Below, piece by piece: positions 24,287 to 32,859 of a stretch of DNA of 64,000 nt. Source of the DNA: Ornithinimicrobium ciconiae (lineage in GTDB: Bacteria; Actinomycetota; Actinomycetes; Actinomycetales; Dermatophilaceae); NCBI RefSeq assembly GCF_007197575.1, contig NZ_CP041616.1, positions 1,674,001 through 1,738,000 of the forward strand, written 5' to 3'. Under the pieces are notes generated by a model. That model made no database searches. It was not told the origin of the DNA and saw only the letters and a list, made by a program, of their open reading frames with translations. Positions within the stretch are counted from its first letter, which is position 1. Every line of letters starts with the position of its first letter. The translations under genes and the position numbers were made by a program.

Positions 24287-25396
24287 ATGGCTGCCATGAG
24301 AGCAGTCGTGTGGGACGGACCTGGCACACCGATGACGGTCGAGGAGGTGCCGACGCCGAGCCCCGGGCCGGGGGAGGTCCTGGTCAGGATCGCCGCGACC
24401 GGCGTGTGTCATACCGACCTGCACGTGATCAAGGGCGAGGTGGCCTTCCCCGCGCCGGGGGTCCTCGGACACGAGATCTCCGGTCACGTTGAGGCCCTCG
24501 GGGAGCGCGTCGAGAGCTTCGCGGTCGGCGACCGCGTCGTCGGGGCGTTCATCATGCCGTGCGGCACGTGCCGGCAGTGCCTGGTCGGACGCGACGACAT
24601 GTGCGAGCCGTTCTTCGAGCAGAATCGCTTGCGCGGCAACCTCTTTGACGGCACCTCCCGGCTCACCCGCGGCGACGGATCGCGGCTGTCGATGTACTCC
24701 ATGGCCGGACTGGCCGAGTATGCCGTGGTGCCCGTGACCGCCCTGACGCACCTGCCCGAGAGCCTGCCACTGGAGGAGTCGGCGGTGCTCGGCTGTGCCG
24801 CCTTCACGGCATACGGGGCACTGGCCCGCGCCGACGGAGACCTGGCCGGTCGGTCCGTCGCGGTCGTCGCGGTGGGTGGGGTCGGCTCGAGCATCGTCCA
24901 GTTTGCCAAGCACCTCGGGGCGGACCCGATCATCGCGATCGACGTCGATGACGCCAAGCTCGAGGTGGTCCGCGGGCTGGGCGCCACGGTCACGGTCAAC
25001 TCGGCCACGACTAACGCGCGCGAGGCTGTCCTCGAGGCCACCGACGGTGCAGGTGCCGAGCTGGTGCTGGAGGTGATCGGGCGCCCGGAGACCGTGGAGC
25101 TGGGTCTGTCGCTGCTGCGCGAGGGCGGCCAGCTCGTCCTCGTCGGGATCGCCGCCGGTGCCGCCACCGCAGCAGTCCCGATCACCGCCGTGGTCCGGCG
25201 CGGGCTGACCATCACCGGCTCGTTCGGTGCCCGCACCCGGCGCGACCTGCCTGAGGTGGTCCGGCTCGCCGCGGAGGGCGCCTTCGACGTGCGGCGCGCC
25301 GTCACCCGCCGGTTCACCCTCGACGAGGCACCCAAGGCCTACGACCTGCTCGACCGTGGGCAGATCCAGGGACGCTCGATCATCGTCATGGAGTGA
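24287..25396 (+). CDS. Zinc-dependent alcohol dehydrogenase
   Basis: A 369-residue medium-chain dehydrogenase. Catalytic zinc ligands appear in GVCHTDLHV (Cys) and LGHEISG (His). The four-cysteine structural zinc site is in MPCGTCRQCLVGRDDMC. The nucleotide-binding motif is VAVGGVGSSIVQFAK, and DVDDAKLEVV with an acidic residue at the strand end suggests NAD rather than NADP. It is the last gene of the operon, 15 bases after the LLM gene. It may handle a C3 alcohol or semialdehyde formed from beta-alanine, but this is context-based inference. An ATG nine bases downstream is an alternative start. Confidence 0.83.
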   Translation: MAAMRAVVWDGPGTPMTVEEVPTPSPGPGEVLVRIAATGVCHTDLHVIKGEVAFPAPGVLGHEISGHVEALGERVESFAVGDRVVGAFIMPCGTCRQCLVGRDDMCEPFFEQNRLRGNLFDGTSRLTRGDGSRLSMYSMAGLAEYAVVPVTALTHLPESLPLEESAVLGCAAFTAYGALARADGDLAGRSVAVVAVGGVGSSIVQFAKHLGADPIIAIDVDDAKLEVVRGLGATVTVNSATTNAREAVLEATDGAGAELVLEVIGRPETVELGLSLLREGGQLVLVGIAAGAATAAVPITAVVRRGLTITGSFGARTRRDLPEVVRLAAEGAFDVRRAVTRRFTLDEAPKAYDLLDRGQIQGRSIIVME

Positions 25397-25537
25397 CTGC
25401 CCGACCCTGTCGAGGGCGGCCCTGCGGTGCCGCCCCATCGGTCACCCTGGCCACACGCTGTCAGGCACGAGGACGGGAACTGCCGCACGGCGCCCGGGTT
25501 GATCAGCCCTGTCACCGGCGGATGTCATGGTGAGGGC

Positions 25538-28500
25538 ATGCACTTGATCGACGGGCAGCTGCGGCTGAGCGCCACCGACCTGACCACGCACCTGGCGTGT
25601 GCGCACGCCACGACGCTGGACCTGCAGGCAGCGCGGGGTGAGCGGGAGCAGCCGGAGGGCGGGTTCGACGAGCAGGTGCAGCTGGTCTTTGACAAGGGCC
25701 TGTCCCATGAGCGGAGCTATCTCGCTGAGTTGGAGCGTCGCGGCCTCGAGGTCGTGGTGATCCCGGGGCGCGGGTCGGCCGCCGAGCGCGAGGCTGCCAC
25801 GGTCGAGGCGATGTATGCCGGGGCGCAGGTGATCTATCAGGCCGCCTTCACCGACGAGACCTGGACCGGCTATGCCGACTTCCTGCTGCGGGTGGAGCGG
25901 CCCAGTCGGCTGGGGGTGTGGTCCTACGACGTGGCCGACACCAAGCTGGCCCGTCACCTGCAGACCGCTGCCCTGCTGCAGATGGCCTCCTATGCCCAGC
26001 ACCTGGAACGCATCCAGGGGGTGGCCCCCGCCCAGCTCGTCGTGGTCACCGGCGACGGCGCCGAGCACGCGTGGCGGTTGGTGGATGTGGAGTCCTATGC
26101 GCGGCGCACGCGCGAGCGGCTCGAGGGGTTCGTGGCCCAGGCTCCGGCAACCCGCTCGACCAAGGTCTCGCACTGCGGCAGATGCCGCTGGCAGGCGGTG
26201 TGCGAGCAGGAGTGGCACGACCGGGACGACCTGGTCCAGGTCGCCGGGCTGCGCTCCGGGCAGCGTGAGCAACTCGAGGCCGCCGGCATCACCACCGTGG
26301 CACAGCTGGCCGGGGCGACCGATGCCGAGTTGTCAGGTGTCCTCGCCAGCCGGACCAGGGAGCGGGTGCGCACCCAGGCCCGGCTCCAGGTGAGCGAGCG
26401 GGACAGCGGCGTCCCGTCATACGAACTGTTGCCGGTGCGCAGGGGTGAGGGTCTGGAGCTGCTGCCCGAGCCCGACCCGGGTGACGTCTATCTGGACTTT
26501 GAGGGCGACCCGTTCGCCGAGGACGGCGCCGGGCGGGAGTACCTCGCCGGTGTCTGGACCCGGGAGGAGGAGTTCCTGGCCTGGTGGGCGCACGACCGCG
26601 ACGAGGAAAAGGTCCTGACCCGTGACCTGCTGACCTGGTTGGATCAGCGGTGGCAGCAGTTCCCGGGGATGCACATCTATCACTACGCGGCCTATGAGCA
26701 GACCGCGCTGAAGCGGATGGCGCAGCAGCACGGCACCGCCGAGACCGAGCTGGACATGTTGCTGCGCGGCGAGCGTTTCGTGGACCTGTATGCCGTGGTA
26801 CGGCAGAGCCTGCAGATCAGCAAGCCGAGTTATTCGATCAAGAAGCTCGAGGCGTTCTACTGGGAGCACACCCGCACGGGTCAGGGTGATGAGGTCGCCG
26901 ACGCGATGACCTCGGTGATCGAGTATGAACGCTGGCTCGCCCAGGGCGGGGTCGACCAGTCCATCCTCGACCGGCTGGCGGCCTACAACCGCGAGGACGT
27001 GCGCTCCACCCACGCGCTGCACGAGTGGTTGGAGGAACGGCGCACGGAGCTCGAGGGTGCCACCGGTGGGGTGCTGCGGCGTCCCGGTGAGGGGGTCCGC
27101 GAGGAGGCCACCGACTCTGAGGCGATGCAGGTCGAGACCGCTCTGGCCGAGCGGCTCGTCGCGGCCGGGCAGGAGTTGCTGGCCGGCTGCGTGGGCTTCC
27201 ACCGGCGCGAGGCCAAGCAGAGCCACTGGGACTATTTCCGCACGAAGGAGATGAGCGACGAGGAGCTCATCGAGGACAAGGGGCTGACGCTGGGTGGGCT
27301 CGGCGCACCGGCCCCGGCAGGAGCAATCCAGCGGTCTCTGTTGTGGCGCTACGAGTTCCCGCCTCAGGAGACGGCCATCGGGGTCGGTGACACGGTCGAC
27401 GATGCGCGTGAGCACAGCACCCGGGTGGGGACCGTCGTCGACATCGACGCCGAGGCTGGTTTCCTCGTGCTGAAGCTGGGCAAGAGCAAGGAGCCGGTCC
27501 ACGCGCAGGGGCTGGTGGTGAGCACCAATGTGAGTGCGCAGGCCCAGCAGAAATCCCTGAAGCGGCTCGCCGAGGCCAGCCTGTCCGGGCGCGACACGCT
27601 CGGTGCCGCGCTGCTGGAGCGCCGGGTGCCGAGTGGTCTGGATCCTGTCGGTGACGAGGCCCCGACCGACGTGGTGCGCCGGGTGGGTGCTGGGCTGGAC
27701 CGGCAGGTGCTCGCGGTGCAGGGACCGCCTGGGTCGGGCAAGAGCTTCTCGGGCAAGGCCCTGATCCGCGACCTGCTCGACGCCGGGCTGAAGGTCGGCG
27801 TCACCGCCAACAGTCACTCGGTGCTGACCGAACTCATCGAGGGCGTGGGTCGGCCTGGTGTGCGCAAGGGGGTGCCCCGTGCCCACGACAGCGGCATGGT
27901 GCGCGTGGTCAGCGGCAACCCGGACCTCGACAAGGCCGTCGCCGACGGTGCCACGCTGATTGCCGGCACGGCCTGGCTCTGGGCGCGCGAGGAGTTGGCC
28001 GATGCGGTGGACGTGCTCGTCGTGGACGAGGCCGGACAGTTCTCCCTGGCCAACGCCCTAGCCGTGGCGCAGGCCGCCACCCGGGGCATCGTCCTGCTGG
28101 GTGACCCGCAGCAGCTGCCGCAGGTCACTCAGGGCACGCACCCGCACGGGGCCGGCGTCTCGGCACTGGAGCACCTGATCGACGGAGCCGACACCATCGC
28201 TGCCGACCGCGGCATCTTCCTGGACCGCACCTATCGGATGCATCCGGAGATCACCCGGTTTGTCTCGGACCTGTCCTATGCCTCCCGGCTGGAGTCGGTC
28301 GAGGGGCTGGAGCGGCAGCGCGTCGACGCCCCGGGCGGGCTGGCCGGCTCGGGACTGCGCTGGGTGCCCGTCGCCCACCAGGGCAACGTGTCCGAGTCCC
28401 CGGAGGAGGGGGAGGCCGTGGCGGCTCTGGTCGAGGACCTGCTGCACGGCACCTGGACCGACAGCACCGGAGCTCAGCACCGCCTGGGGCTCGCGGACAT

Positions 28501-28840
28501 CCTCGTCGTCTCGCCCTACAACGCCCAGGTCAGGCTCCTGCAGGAGCGCCTTCCGGAGGGCATTCAGGTCGGCACGGTCGACAAGTTCCAGGGCCGCCAG
28601 GCACCGGTGGTGATCTTCTCGATGGCCAGCTCGAGCGGACAGGACGCCCCCCGTGGGGTGGGCTTCCTGCTCGACAGCCACCGGCTCAATGTCGCCGTCT
28701 CGCGCGCCTGGGCGCTGGCCGTCGTGGTGGGCAGCCCCACGCTGCTGGAGTCCCCGGTGAGCTCACCTGAGCAGTTGCGTCTCGTCAACGCGTTGTGCCG
28801 GTTTGTCGACCTCGCGGAGCAGGTGGTCAGCCAGGGGTGA
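25538..28840 (+). CDS. TM0106-type RecB-like nuclease fused to RNase H-like exonuclease and SF1 helicase
   Basis: A 1,100-residue DNA-processing protein with three parts. Residues 1-225 form a PD-(D/E)XK nuclease of the TM0106 group with Asp114 (TGYADFLLR), Asp134 and Lys136 (DVADTKLA), plus four cysteines, Cys21, Cys213, Cys216 and Cys222, spaced as in 4Fe-4S nucleases such as AddB and Cas4. Residues about 305-520 form an RNase H/DnaQ-like exonuclease (VYLDFEGDPF, HIYHYAAYEQTALKRM, YNREDVRSTHAL). Residues about 700-1100 form a Dna2/UvrD-like SF1 helicase (Walker A GPPGSGKS, Walker B VLVVDEAGQ, then GDPQQLPQV, TVDKFQGRQA and LNVAVSRAW). It probably resects or repairs DNA ends. ATG at 25538 follows GGTGAGGGC. 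No partner nuclease gene is nearby. Confidence 0.85.
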   Translation: MHLIDGQLRLSATDLTTHLACAHATTLDLQAARGEREQPEGGFDEQVQLVFDKGLSHERSYLAELERRGLEVVVIPGRGSAAEREAATVEAMYAGAQVIYQAAFTDETWTGYADFLLRVERPSRLGVWSYDVADTKLARHLQTAALLQMASYAQHLERIQGVAPAQLVVVTGDGAEHAWRLVDVESYARRTRERLEGFVAQAPATRSTKVSHCGRCRWQAVCEQEWHDRDDLVQVAGLRSGQREQLEAAGITTVAQLAGATDAELSGVLASRTRERVRTQARLQVSERDSGVPSYELLPVRRGEGLELLPEPDPGDVYLDFEGDPFAEDGAGREYLAGVWTREEEFLAWWAHDRDEEKVLTRDLLTWLDQRWQQFPGMHIYHYAAYEQTALKRMAQQHGTAETELDMLLRGERFVDLYAVVRQSLQISKPSYSIKKLEAFYWEHTRTGQGDEVADAMTSVIEYERWLAQGGVDQSILDRLAAYNREDVRSTHALHEWLEERRTELEGATGGVLRRPGEGVREEATDSEAMQVETALAERLVAAGQELLAGCVGFHRREAKQSHWDYFRTKEMSDEELIEDKGLTLGGLGAPAPAGAIQRSLLWRYEFPPQETAIGVGDTVDDAREHSTRVGTVVDIDAEAGFLVLKLGKSKEPVHAQGLVVSTNVSAQAQQKSLKRLAEASLSGRDTLGAALLERRVPSGLDPVGDEAPTDVVRRVGAGLDRQVLAVQGPPGSGKSFSGKALIRDLLDAGLKVGVTANSHSVLTELIEGVGRPGVRKGVPRAHDSGMVRVVSGNPDLDKAVADGATLIAGTAWLWAREELADAVDVLVVDEAGQFSLANALAVAQAATRGIVLLGDPQQLPQVTQGTHPHGAGVSALEHLIDGADTIAADRGIFLDRTYRMHPEITRFVSDLSYASRLESVEGLERQRVDAPGGLAGSGLRWVPVAHQGNVSESPEEGEAVAALVEDLLHGTWTDSTGAQHRLGLADILVVSPYNAQVRLLQERLPEGIQVGTVDKFQGRQAPVVIFSMASSSGQDAPRGVGFLLDSHRLNVAVSRAWALAVVVGSPTLLESPVSSPEQLRLVNALCRFVDLAEQVVSQG

Positions 28841-28891
28841 TGGTCAGGCAGACGTGCTGGTCAGCCGGGGCTAATGGTCAGCCAGAGGTGA
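28824..28891 (+). repeat. 17-base tandem repeat, four copies, over two convergent stop codons
   Basis: Units of 17 bases begin at 28824, 28841, 28858 and 28875, each opening with TGGTCAG. The first contains the TGA stop of the nuclease-helicase gene; the last contains the stop of the convergent Spo0M-like gene. The whole gap between the two genes consists of this repeat. Confidence 0.85.
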
Positions 28892-29393
28892 TGGTCCGAT
28901 CGCCCAACCGCCCTGGCGCCTTCAGCTTCGCGGTCGCGGCCTTCGCCATGTTGGCACCCTCGACAGGGGCGGCGACCTTCAGCTCGTACCACTGGTCGCC
29001 GAAGTGCAGAACGGCCCCTCCGCTCGTGAGCGACAGGCGGTCCACGACCGTCGGTCCCTCAGCGGTCCCCAACGGGAACGCGACGTCGATCGTGCGGACC
29101 TCGCCGGGAGGCAGCTCCAGGGCGATGAGGTGTTGGTAGGTGCTGCGGAACCGGCGTCCGTCCGGCCGGTGAGGCGTGTCCCGATCCCGCATGCCGGGGT
29201 GGCCCTGGTTGTCGCCCACGTCCTCGAGGGTGAAGTCCAGGTGGTGGATCGTCCGCGGCTCGGACTCGTGACCGGTCAGCGTCACCCGGGCATAGATCAC
29301 CTGGTCCGCCCAGTCGAACTTCTTCGGTGCCTCCAGGCCGACCTTGATGCCGCCGGTGTTGAAGGTCTTCTTGATCTTGTCGAACAGGCCCAT
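28878..29393 (-). CDS. Spo0M-like arrestin-fold protein
   Basis: A 171-residue protein starting MGLFDKIKKTFNTGGIKVGLEAP. A short amphipathic helix precedes a beta-sandwich with VYARVTLTGHESEPRTIHHLDFTLED, as in Spo0M/SpoOM proteins. In bacilli, Spo0M influences sporulation control and cell division; in non-sporulating actinobacteria the role is unknown. No signal peptide. ATG at 29393 follows GAGGGAG. The 3' end lies in the 17-base tandem repeat shared with the convergent helicase gene. Confidence 0.75.
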   Translation of the reverse strand: MGLFDKIKKTFNTGGIKVGLEAPKKFDWADQVIYARVTLTGHESEPRTIHHLDFTLEDVGDNQGHPGMRDRDTPHRPDGRRFRSTYQHLIALELPPGEVRTIDVAFPLGTAEGPTVVDRLSLTSGGAVLHFGDQWYELKVAAPVEGANMAKAATAKLKAPGRLGDRTITSG

Positions 29394-29686
29394 CGTCTGT
29401 CTCCCTCGTGACGGTCTGTGCGCAGCGCATGCTGGCGCGGCTCTCCTCGTCGTGTGTCTCGACCCTAGGAGTGGCGCGAGCCTCGCGGCATCCGTCCTCA
29501 GGATGACTTCCCCCGCCGTAGGTAGGTTCTGATGTGCTCTCTCACGGCCTCCGGACCGAAGTCGTCTCCCAGGAGGTGGCGGTCGGCACCCTTCAATAGC
29601 ATCAGCGTCAGATCGGCTCGTCCCCGTGCCGACCAGCGCAGACGTGGATCGTCCCCGCTCCCGGCCGCGCTCCTGTGAAAGGACCG
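29394..29686. other. Divergent gap of 293 bases
   Basis: It separates the minus-strand Spo0M-like gene from the plus-strand CWB2 gene and so must hold two promoters. An open frame on the minus strand across 29498-29791 has no ribosome site and an arginine-rich, out-of-frame-looking composition. I see no other structure. Confidence 0.4.
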
Positions 29687-30769
29687 ATGGTGAATAGAAC
29701 GCTCCGGTGGACCCTGTCCATAGCGGCGACCGTGGCGGTGGTTGCCGCACCCGCCGCAGCATCGACCCCGGTCCCTCCAGAGGACGCCCACGTCGTGGTC
29801 GACCGTCTCGCCGGCGCTGACCGCTACCAGACGGCTGCCCTGGTGAGTGCGCAGTTCCCGGACGGCGTGGACACCGTCTATCTGGCCAATGGTGAGGACT
29901 GGGCCCAGGGAGCCGACGCCGTTGCGGCAGGTGCTGCAGCCGGAAGCGGCACGGTGCCGCCGCTCGTCGCTGACCCCTCCGGTCGTCCGGCTCCCATCCT
30001 GCTGGTGCGGGCGGGCGGCATACCGGCGGCGACGCGAGTGGCGCTGGAGGAACTCGCGCCGACCACCGCGGTCATCCTGGGCGGCCCGCTGGTCGTGAAC
30101 CCGTCCGTGGACGAGGCTCTCGTGGCAGCCGGCATCGAGCCGATACGAGTGTTCGGGCAGGACCGCTATGGCACAGCAGCGGTGCTCGCGACCACCTTCG
30201 AGCCAGGATTCGACACCGTCTACGTCGCCTCTGGTCAGCCGCTGATCCCCAAGCCTCCGTTCGTGCCGATGATGCCTGATGCGCTCACCGCCTCGGCGCG
30301 TGCCGGCGCTGAGGGGGCACCGGTGCTGCTGACCAAGTCGTCGAGCCTGCCTGTCGTGATGCGCCAGGCACTGGAGGCTCTCGACCCGCCGAGCATCACG
30401 ATCGTCGGAGGACTGGGGACCGTGTCGGCGTATGTGGAGAGCGAGCTGCGACAGATCGCACCGGTCAGCCGGATCAGTGGCTCCACCCGGTTCGAGACGG
30501 CCGCGAAGTTGTTTGAGGACTATGAGTCGGGAGCACCGACGACCTATCTGGCCTCGGGAGAGTGGTTCGCCGACGCACTATCGGTGTCGTCCCTGGCCGC
30601 CTCGCAGGGGGCTCCCGTGCTGCTGGCCAACCAGTCCCGCCTGCCAGGCGCAACGCGTGACGGGCTGGTTTCGCTCGACCCGGACACCGTCAGGTTCGTC
30701 GGTGGACCGGGTGTGCTGAGCGACGACTTGATGCTCGAGGTCGAGGAGCTGCTGGCTCCGACTCCCTGA
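29687..30769 (+). CDS. Secreted cell-wall-binding (CWB2) repeat protein
   Basis: A 360-residue protein with a signal peptide (LRWTLSIAATVAVVAAPAAAS, cleavage near residue 26) followed by three CWB2 repeats, each with the R-x-x-G-x-x-R-Y/F-x-T-A pattern (VDRLAGADRYQTAAL, VFGQDRYGTAAV, ISGSTRFETAAK) and ILGGP/IVGGL/FVGGP strands. CWB2 domains bind secondary wall polymers in clostridia; in actinobacteria they often attach extracellular enzymes. No enzymatic domain is present here, so it may be a stand-alone wall protein. ATG at 29687 follows AAAGGA. The stop lies in the first unit of a 14-base tandem repeat. Confidence 0.83.
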   Translation: MVNRTLRWTLSIAATVAVVAAPAAASTPVPPEDAHVVVDRLAGADRYQTAALVSAQFPDGVDTVYLANGEDWAQGADAVAAGAAAGSGTVPPLVADPSGRPAPILLVRAGGIPAATRVALEELAPTTAVILGGPLVVNPSVDEALVAAGIEPIRVFGQDRYGTAAVLATTFEPGFDTVYVASGQPLIPKPPFVPMMPDALTASARAGAEGAPVLLTKSSSLPVVMRQALEALDPPSITIVGGLGTVSAYVESELRQIAPVSRISGSTRFETAAKLFEDYESGAPTTYLASGEWFADALSVSSLAASQGAPVLLANQSRLPGATRDGLVSLDPDTVRFVGGPGVLSDDLMLEVEELLAPTP

Positions 30770-30887
30770 CGCGGTCGCCCTGACGCGGTCTCGCTGACTC
30801 AGGTCGCTGGCTCGGGCTCCCTGACTTGGTCTCCCTGGCTCGGGCTCGATGGCTCGGGCTCGATGGCTCGGGCTCGCTGGCCGCGCT
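30764..30887 (+). repeat. Degenerate 14-base tandem repeat, about nine copies
   Basis: Imperfect units such as CCCTGACGCGGTCT and CGATGGCTCGGGCT follow each other from the stop codon of the CWB2 gene. The TGA stop itself is in the first unit. Two adjacent units near 30846-30875 are identical, which indicates recent slippage. Confidence 0.75.
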
Positions 30888-30957
30888 GGCCATGTCACGC
30901 CCGTACCCTAAGGGCCGGAGTTGTCGGCCGGGGCAGGCCCGGGGCGGAAGGAACCAG

Positions 30958-30987
30958 ATGAGCACTACCAGGAGTTCACTCCCGTGA
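30958..30987 (+). CDS. Possible nine-codon upstream ORF coupled to the DUF445 gene
   Basis: An ATG at 30958 sits after a strong ribosome site (GGAAGGA) and reads MSTTRSSLP before TGA at 30985-30987. The stop overlaps the DUF445 start (TGATG). The larger gene has only a distant AGGAG of its own, so ribosomes finishing this mini-ORF may re-initiate there. Translation is not proven. Confidence 0.4.
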   Translation: MSTTRSSLP

Positions 30988-32255
30988 TGGCGACGGCGAC
31001 CGCAGCGCGTTCCTCCCTCGCGTTCGGTGCCGACGACGCGGCGCGGCGCGCCAACCTGCGACGGATGCGCTGGCTGGCCACGAGCTTGCTGGTGCTGGCC
31101 GCGATCGTCTTCGTCCTCACCCACGGGCGCGACGGCGCCTGGGGCTACGTCAACGCAGCCTCCGAGGCGGCGATGGTCGGGGCGGTGGCGGACTGGTTTG
31201 CGGTGACGGCGCTGTTCCGGCACCCGCTCGGGATCCCGGTCCCACACACAGCCATCATCCCCCGACGCAAGGACATGCTCGCCCGCAGCCTTGAGCAGTT
31301 CGTCGCCGAGAACTTCCTGACCGAGCAGACCATCCGGGAGAGGTATCTGGACGCAGAGGTCACCCGGCGGGCGGGGGAGTGGCTCAGCGACCCGGTCAAT
31401 TCCGAACGGGTCATCCAGGAGGCCGCACCCCTGGCCTCACGCGTCCTGGAGCGCGTGGGCGGGACGGACCTGCAGGAGTTTGTCGAGCAGACCTTGCTGC
31501 CCAGGGTGCGCCGCGAGCCGCTCAGCCCCCTCGCCGGTCACCTGCTCGAGCAGGTCGTCCGCGACGACGCCCACCGCGGACTGATGGACATCGGGTTCCG
31601 GGAACTCCACTCCTGGCTGGTGGCGCACCCGGGGGACGTCACCCGCATCATCGGCGCCCGAGCGCCCGCCTGGTCGCCGAAGTGGGTGGACGACATGGTC
31701 GCCTCCCGGGTCTATCAGGAGCTTGTCGCCTGGGCCAAGGACGTCAACGACGACCCGCAGCACCGGGTCCGTCAGGCCCTGGACTCCTACCTGGCTGACC
31801 TGGCCCGCGACATGCAGCACGACCCGGACACCATGGCCAACGCCGAGCGGCTCAAGGATCGCCTCCTCGACCACCCACAGGTCGGTCCGAGCGTGGTCGC
31901 GGTGTGGGACGCCGTCAAGATCGTGCTGCTCGAGCAGCTCGCCGACCCGCTGGGCCAGCTGCGTACCCGGTTGGCACGGGAGCTGGAGGATCTGGGCGGG
32001 CGGATGATGACCGACGACGTGCTGCGGGGACGGCTGGACGCGTGGGGTGCAGACGCGGCAGCAGTGCTCATCTCGCGCTACGGCTCAGAGTTGACCACCG
32101 TGATCAGCCACACCATCGAGCGGTGGGACGGCCGCGACGCCTCCGACCGGATCGAGCTGCACGTCGGCCGTGACCTTCAGTTCATCCGGATCAACGGCAC
32201 CGTCGTCGGCGGCCTGGTCGGGTTGCTGATCCACACGGTCTCGCAGCTGCTCTGA
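30987..32255 (+). CDS. DUF445-family membrane protein
   Basis: A 422-residue protein with an N-terminal membrane segment (WLATSLLVLAAIVFVLTHG) followed by the DUF445 hallmark region GAVADWFAVTALFRHPLGIPVPHTAIIP. A long helical central part rich in Glu/Arg follows, and a C-terminal membrane segment (INGTVVGGLVGLLIHTVSQLL) closes it. The topology is two membrane anchors around a large, probably cytoplasmic, helical domain. Function is unknown for the family. Start chosen as ATG 30987; GTG at 30984 is equally possible. Confidence 0.83.
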   Translation: MATATAARSSLAFGADDAARRANLRRMRWLATSLLVLAAIVFVLTHGRDGAWGYVNAASEAAMVGAVADWFAVTALFRHPLGIPVPHTAIIPRRKDMLARSLEQFVAENFLTEQTIRERYLDAEVTRRAGEWLSDPVNSERVIQEAAPLASRVLERVGGTDLQEFVEQTLLPRVRREPLSPLAGHLLEQVVRDDAHRGLMDIGFRELHSWLVAHPGDVTRIIGARAPAWSPKWVDDMVASRVYQELVAWAKDVNDDPQHRVRQALDSYLADLARDMQHDPDTMANAERLKDRLLDHPQVGPSVVAVWDAVKIVLLEQLADPLGQLRTRLARELEDLGGRMMTDDVLRGRLDAWGADAAAVLISRYGSELTTVISHTIERWDGRDASDRIELHVGRDLQFIRINGTVVGGLVGLLIHTVSQLL

Positions 32256-32291
32256 GCCGGCTGCCCTGAGCCGGCCAGGAGCTCCAGCAGA

Positions 32292-32738
32292 TCAGGCTGC
32301 CCGACTCGCGGTCGGCAGCACGAGGGCCCCGTCCAGGGTGACCAGGTGCATGCCGATCAGTGGCACCTCCGCCTCCGCGCAGGCCTCCAGCGCGACCTGG
32401 TGCCAGGCGCGGTCCTCGTCGCTGACCGGGCCGGTCTCGCGGACCATGGCCATGACCAGACCGAGCGGTCCGCTGTGCTCGTCGCTGACCATCTCGCAGA
32501 GGGCAGTCGCCCAGCGTATCGCCGTCCAGCGCTGCTCCTCGCTGGGCGGGTCGGGCACGTCGGCCACCAGGACGGGCTGCAGCAGCCGCCCGTCGGCGTC
32601 ACAGAAGAGGAAGGCCAGGCCACCGGCGAGGCGATCGTCCGGCTCGACGAACGCCTCCAGGGCGTCGTTGGCCACGTCAGGGTCGTAGAGGGAGGGCATC
32701 TGGGTCCGGGCATCGAGGTCGAAAGTCTTATTGCTCAT
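32292..32738 (-). CDS. Conserved-looking hypothetical protein
   Basis: A soluble 148-residue protein with no signal peptide or membrane segment. It contains LAFLFCDADGRLLQPVLVADVP, a helical middle (AIRWATALCEMVSDE) and EVPLIGMHLVTLDGALVLPT at the end, suggesting one compact alpha/beta domain. I do not recognise the family. ATG at 32738. Codon use is like its neighbours. It stands alone, convergent with the DUF445 gene. Confidence 0.65.
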   Translation of the reverse strand: MSNKTFDLDARTQMPSLYDPDVANDALEAFVEPDDRLAGGLAFLFCDADGRLLQPVLVADVPDPPSEEQRWTAIRWATALCEMVSDEHSGPLGLVMAMVRETGPVSDEDRAWHQVALEACAEAEVPLIGMHLVTLDGALVLPTASRAA

Positions 32739-32859
32739 GGGGTGAATCTGAAGCAAACCCCTCGATCGGCGCTGAGGTTTTCCACAGCACCGTAGTGACC
32801 TGCGCATCTGTGGCGACGATGACGTCGTGGGCCGCCGGTCCCGGGTTTACGCTGAGGGT

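Noticed and set aside
29498..29791. Minus-strand frame in the divergent gap upstream of the CWB2 gene
   Set aside because: Arg/Gly-rich, no ribosome site, and overlaps the signal-peptide region of the CWB2 gene.
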